NCBI GenBank assembly: GCA_007133715.1
Contig: SLMF01000530.1
Coordinates: 1-5,465, forward strand
Source: Planctomycetaceae bacterium
Lineage (GTDB): Bacteria > Planctomycetota > Planctomycetia > Pirellulales > Pirellulaceae
Reading direction: 5' to 3'
DNA length: 5,465 bases
Of the stretch, positions 5,196 to 5,465 are shown one piece after another. The notes under the pieces are model-generated. The model saw only the letters and a list, made by a program, of their open reading frames with translations. It was not told where the DNA came from and ran no database searches. The translations under genes and the position numbers were made by a program. Within the stretch, counting starts at the first letter, position 1; each line of letters opens with the position of its first letter.

Positions 5196-5465
5196 TCAAT
5201 TGCCGCGAGCCGCCTTGATGTCCTCGAAATCGCGCAGGTGGTAGTCGATGCCGACGTAGTCCAGCACGCGGCAGAGGGCTCGCAGAGCCACACCGAAACC
5301 GTCGGGGCCGCTGAAGCCGCCGAACTGGCCGCCACCTTTCACATGCGGTTCCAGGTCCAAAAAGACGCCGGGGACGCCTCGCTGCTGCAGCTTGCGTGCG
5401 AGTGCCGGGATCATCTCGCGGAAATCCCGCAGGATCGCTTCGTGACCGCTGTCACCCCGGTCGGC
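5196..5465 (-). CDS. Probable sugar isomerase/epimerase-like TIM-barrel protein, C-terminal part
   Basis: The frame enters from the right edge already open, and 89 residues are visible, ending in KAARGN and a TGA (5198 to 5196). The visible part has a helix FREMIPALARKLQQRGVPG, then a strand and loop LDLEPHVKGGGQFGGFSG with the Glu-Pro-His typical of metal- or substrate-binding edges in xylose-isomerase-like (AP endonuclease 2) barrels. A further helix and strand follow (RALCRVLDYVGIDYHLRDFED). I infer a sugar phosphate isomerase/epimerase-type enzyme, but the substrate cannot be told and the N-terminal part is outside the window. An in-frame ATG at 5414 is internal, because convincing protein sequence (ADRGDSGHEAILRDFRE) continues upstream to the edge. 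It converges on the thiH-like gene and probably belongs to a transcription unit further right. Confidence 0.55.
   Translation of the reverse strand, partial: ADRGDSGHEAILRDFREMIPALARKLQQRGVPGVFLDLEPHVKGGGQFGGFSGPDGFGVALRALCRVLDYVGIDYHLRDFEDIKAARGN

Noticed and set aside
5176..5196. tRNA- or tmRNA-like T-arm (ggttcgactcc)
   Set aside because: Only three base pairs of the T stem can form, and no D-arm, anticodon arm or acceptor stem is found upstream.
4595..5218. 207-codon plus-strand frame overlapping thiH
   Set aside because: Gly/Ser/Ala-rich shadow frame; the thiH frame carries conserved motifs throughout.

Overview
This window looks like a stretch of a GC-rich bacterial chromosome. A member of the Planctomycetota is my best guess, inferred from the style of the proteins (a stand-alone ketosynthase, a piece resembling the N-terminus of secreted DUF4838-type proteins, weak Shine-Dalgarno sequences). 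No rRNA or marker gene is present, so the placement is tentative. Intact metabolic genes lie on the right; the left third is decayed, repeat-rich DNA.

Left region (1-880). The window opens with five head-to-tail 27-bp repeats, each carrying a short perfect hairpin. They run directly into three 22-bp repeats that share the same start (gagcRgtt). A 56-residue charged coiled-coil protein (251-421) follows, and an inverted copy of the 22-bp repeat core lies just behind its stop codon, so the small gene is bracketed by inverted repeats. A possible 59-codon cysteine-rich reading frame (547-726) lies further right in otherwise unassigned sequence.

Decayed sensor kinase (about 880-1900, plus strand). 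A PAS domain is followed in another frame by a histidine-kinase core. The frame is broken at the domain junction, the phospho-accepting histidine is gone, and the part of the ATPase domain holding the G1, F and G2 boxes is missing. I read this as a pseudogene.

Middle and right (1796-5465). A complete FabF-like beta-ketoacyl synthase (minus strand, 3124 to 1796) has all three catalytic residues. Behind its 5' end lies a frameshifted fragment (3570 to 3305, minus) that begins with a signal peptide and resembles the start of a DUF4838-type protein. Divergent from these is a complete radical SAM enzyme of the ThiH (2-iminoacetate synthase) family with an N-terminal extension of about 80 residues (3744-5087, plus). 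Convergent with it, the C-terminal part of a probable sugar isomerase/epimerase-like TIM-barrel protein enters from the right edge (5465 to 5196, minus).

The intact genes do not form an obvious shared pathway: each appears to be transcribed alone, with orientation changes between them. The most unusual part is the repeat array plus the inverted-repeat-bracketed small gene at the left end.
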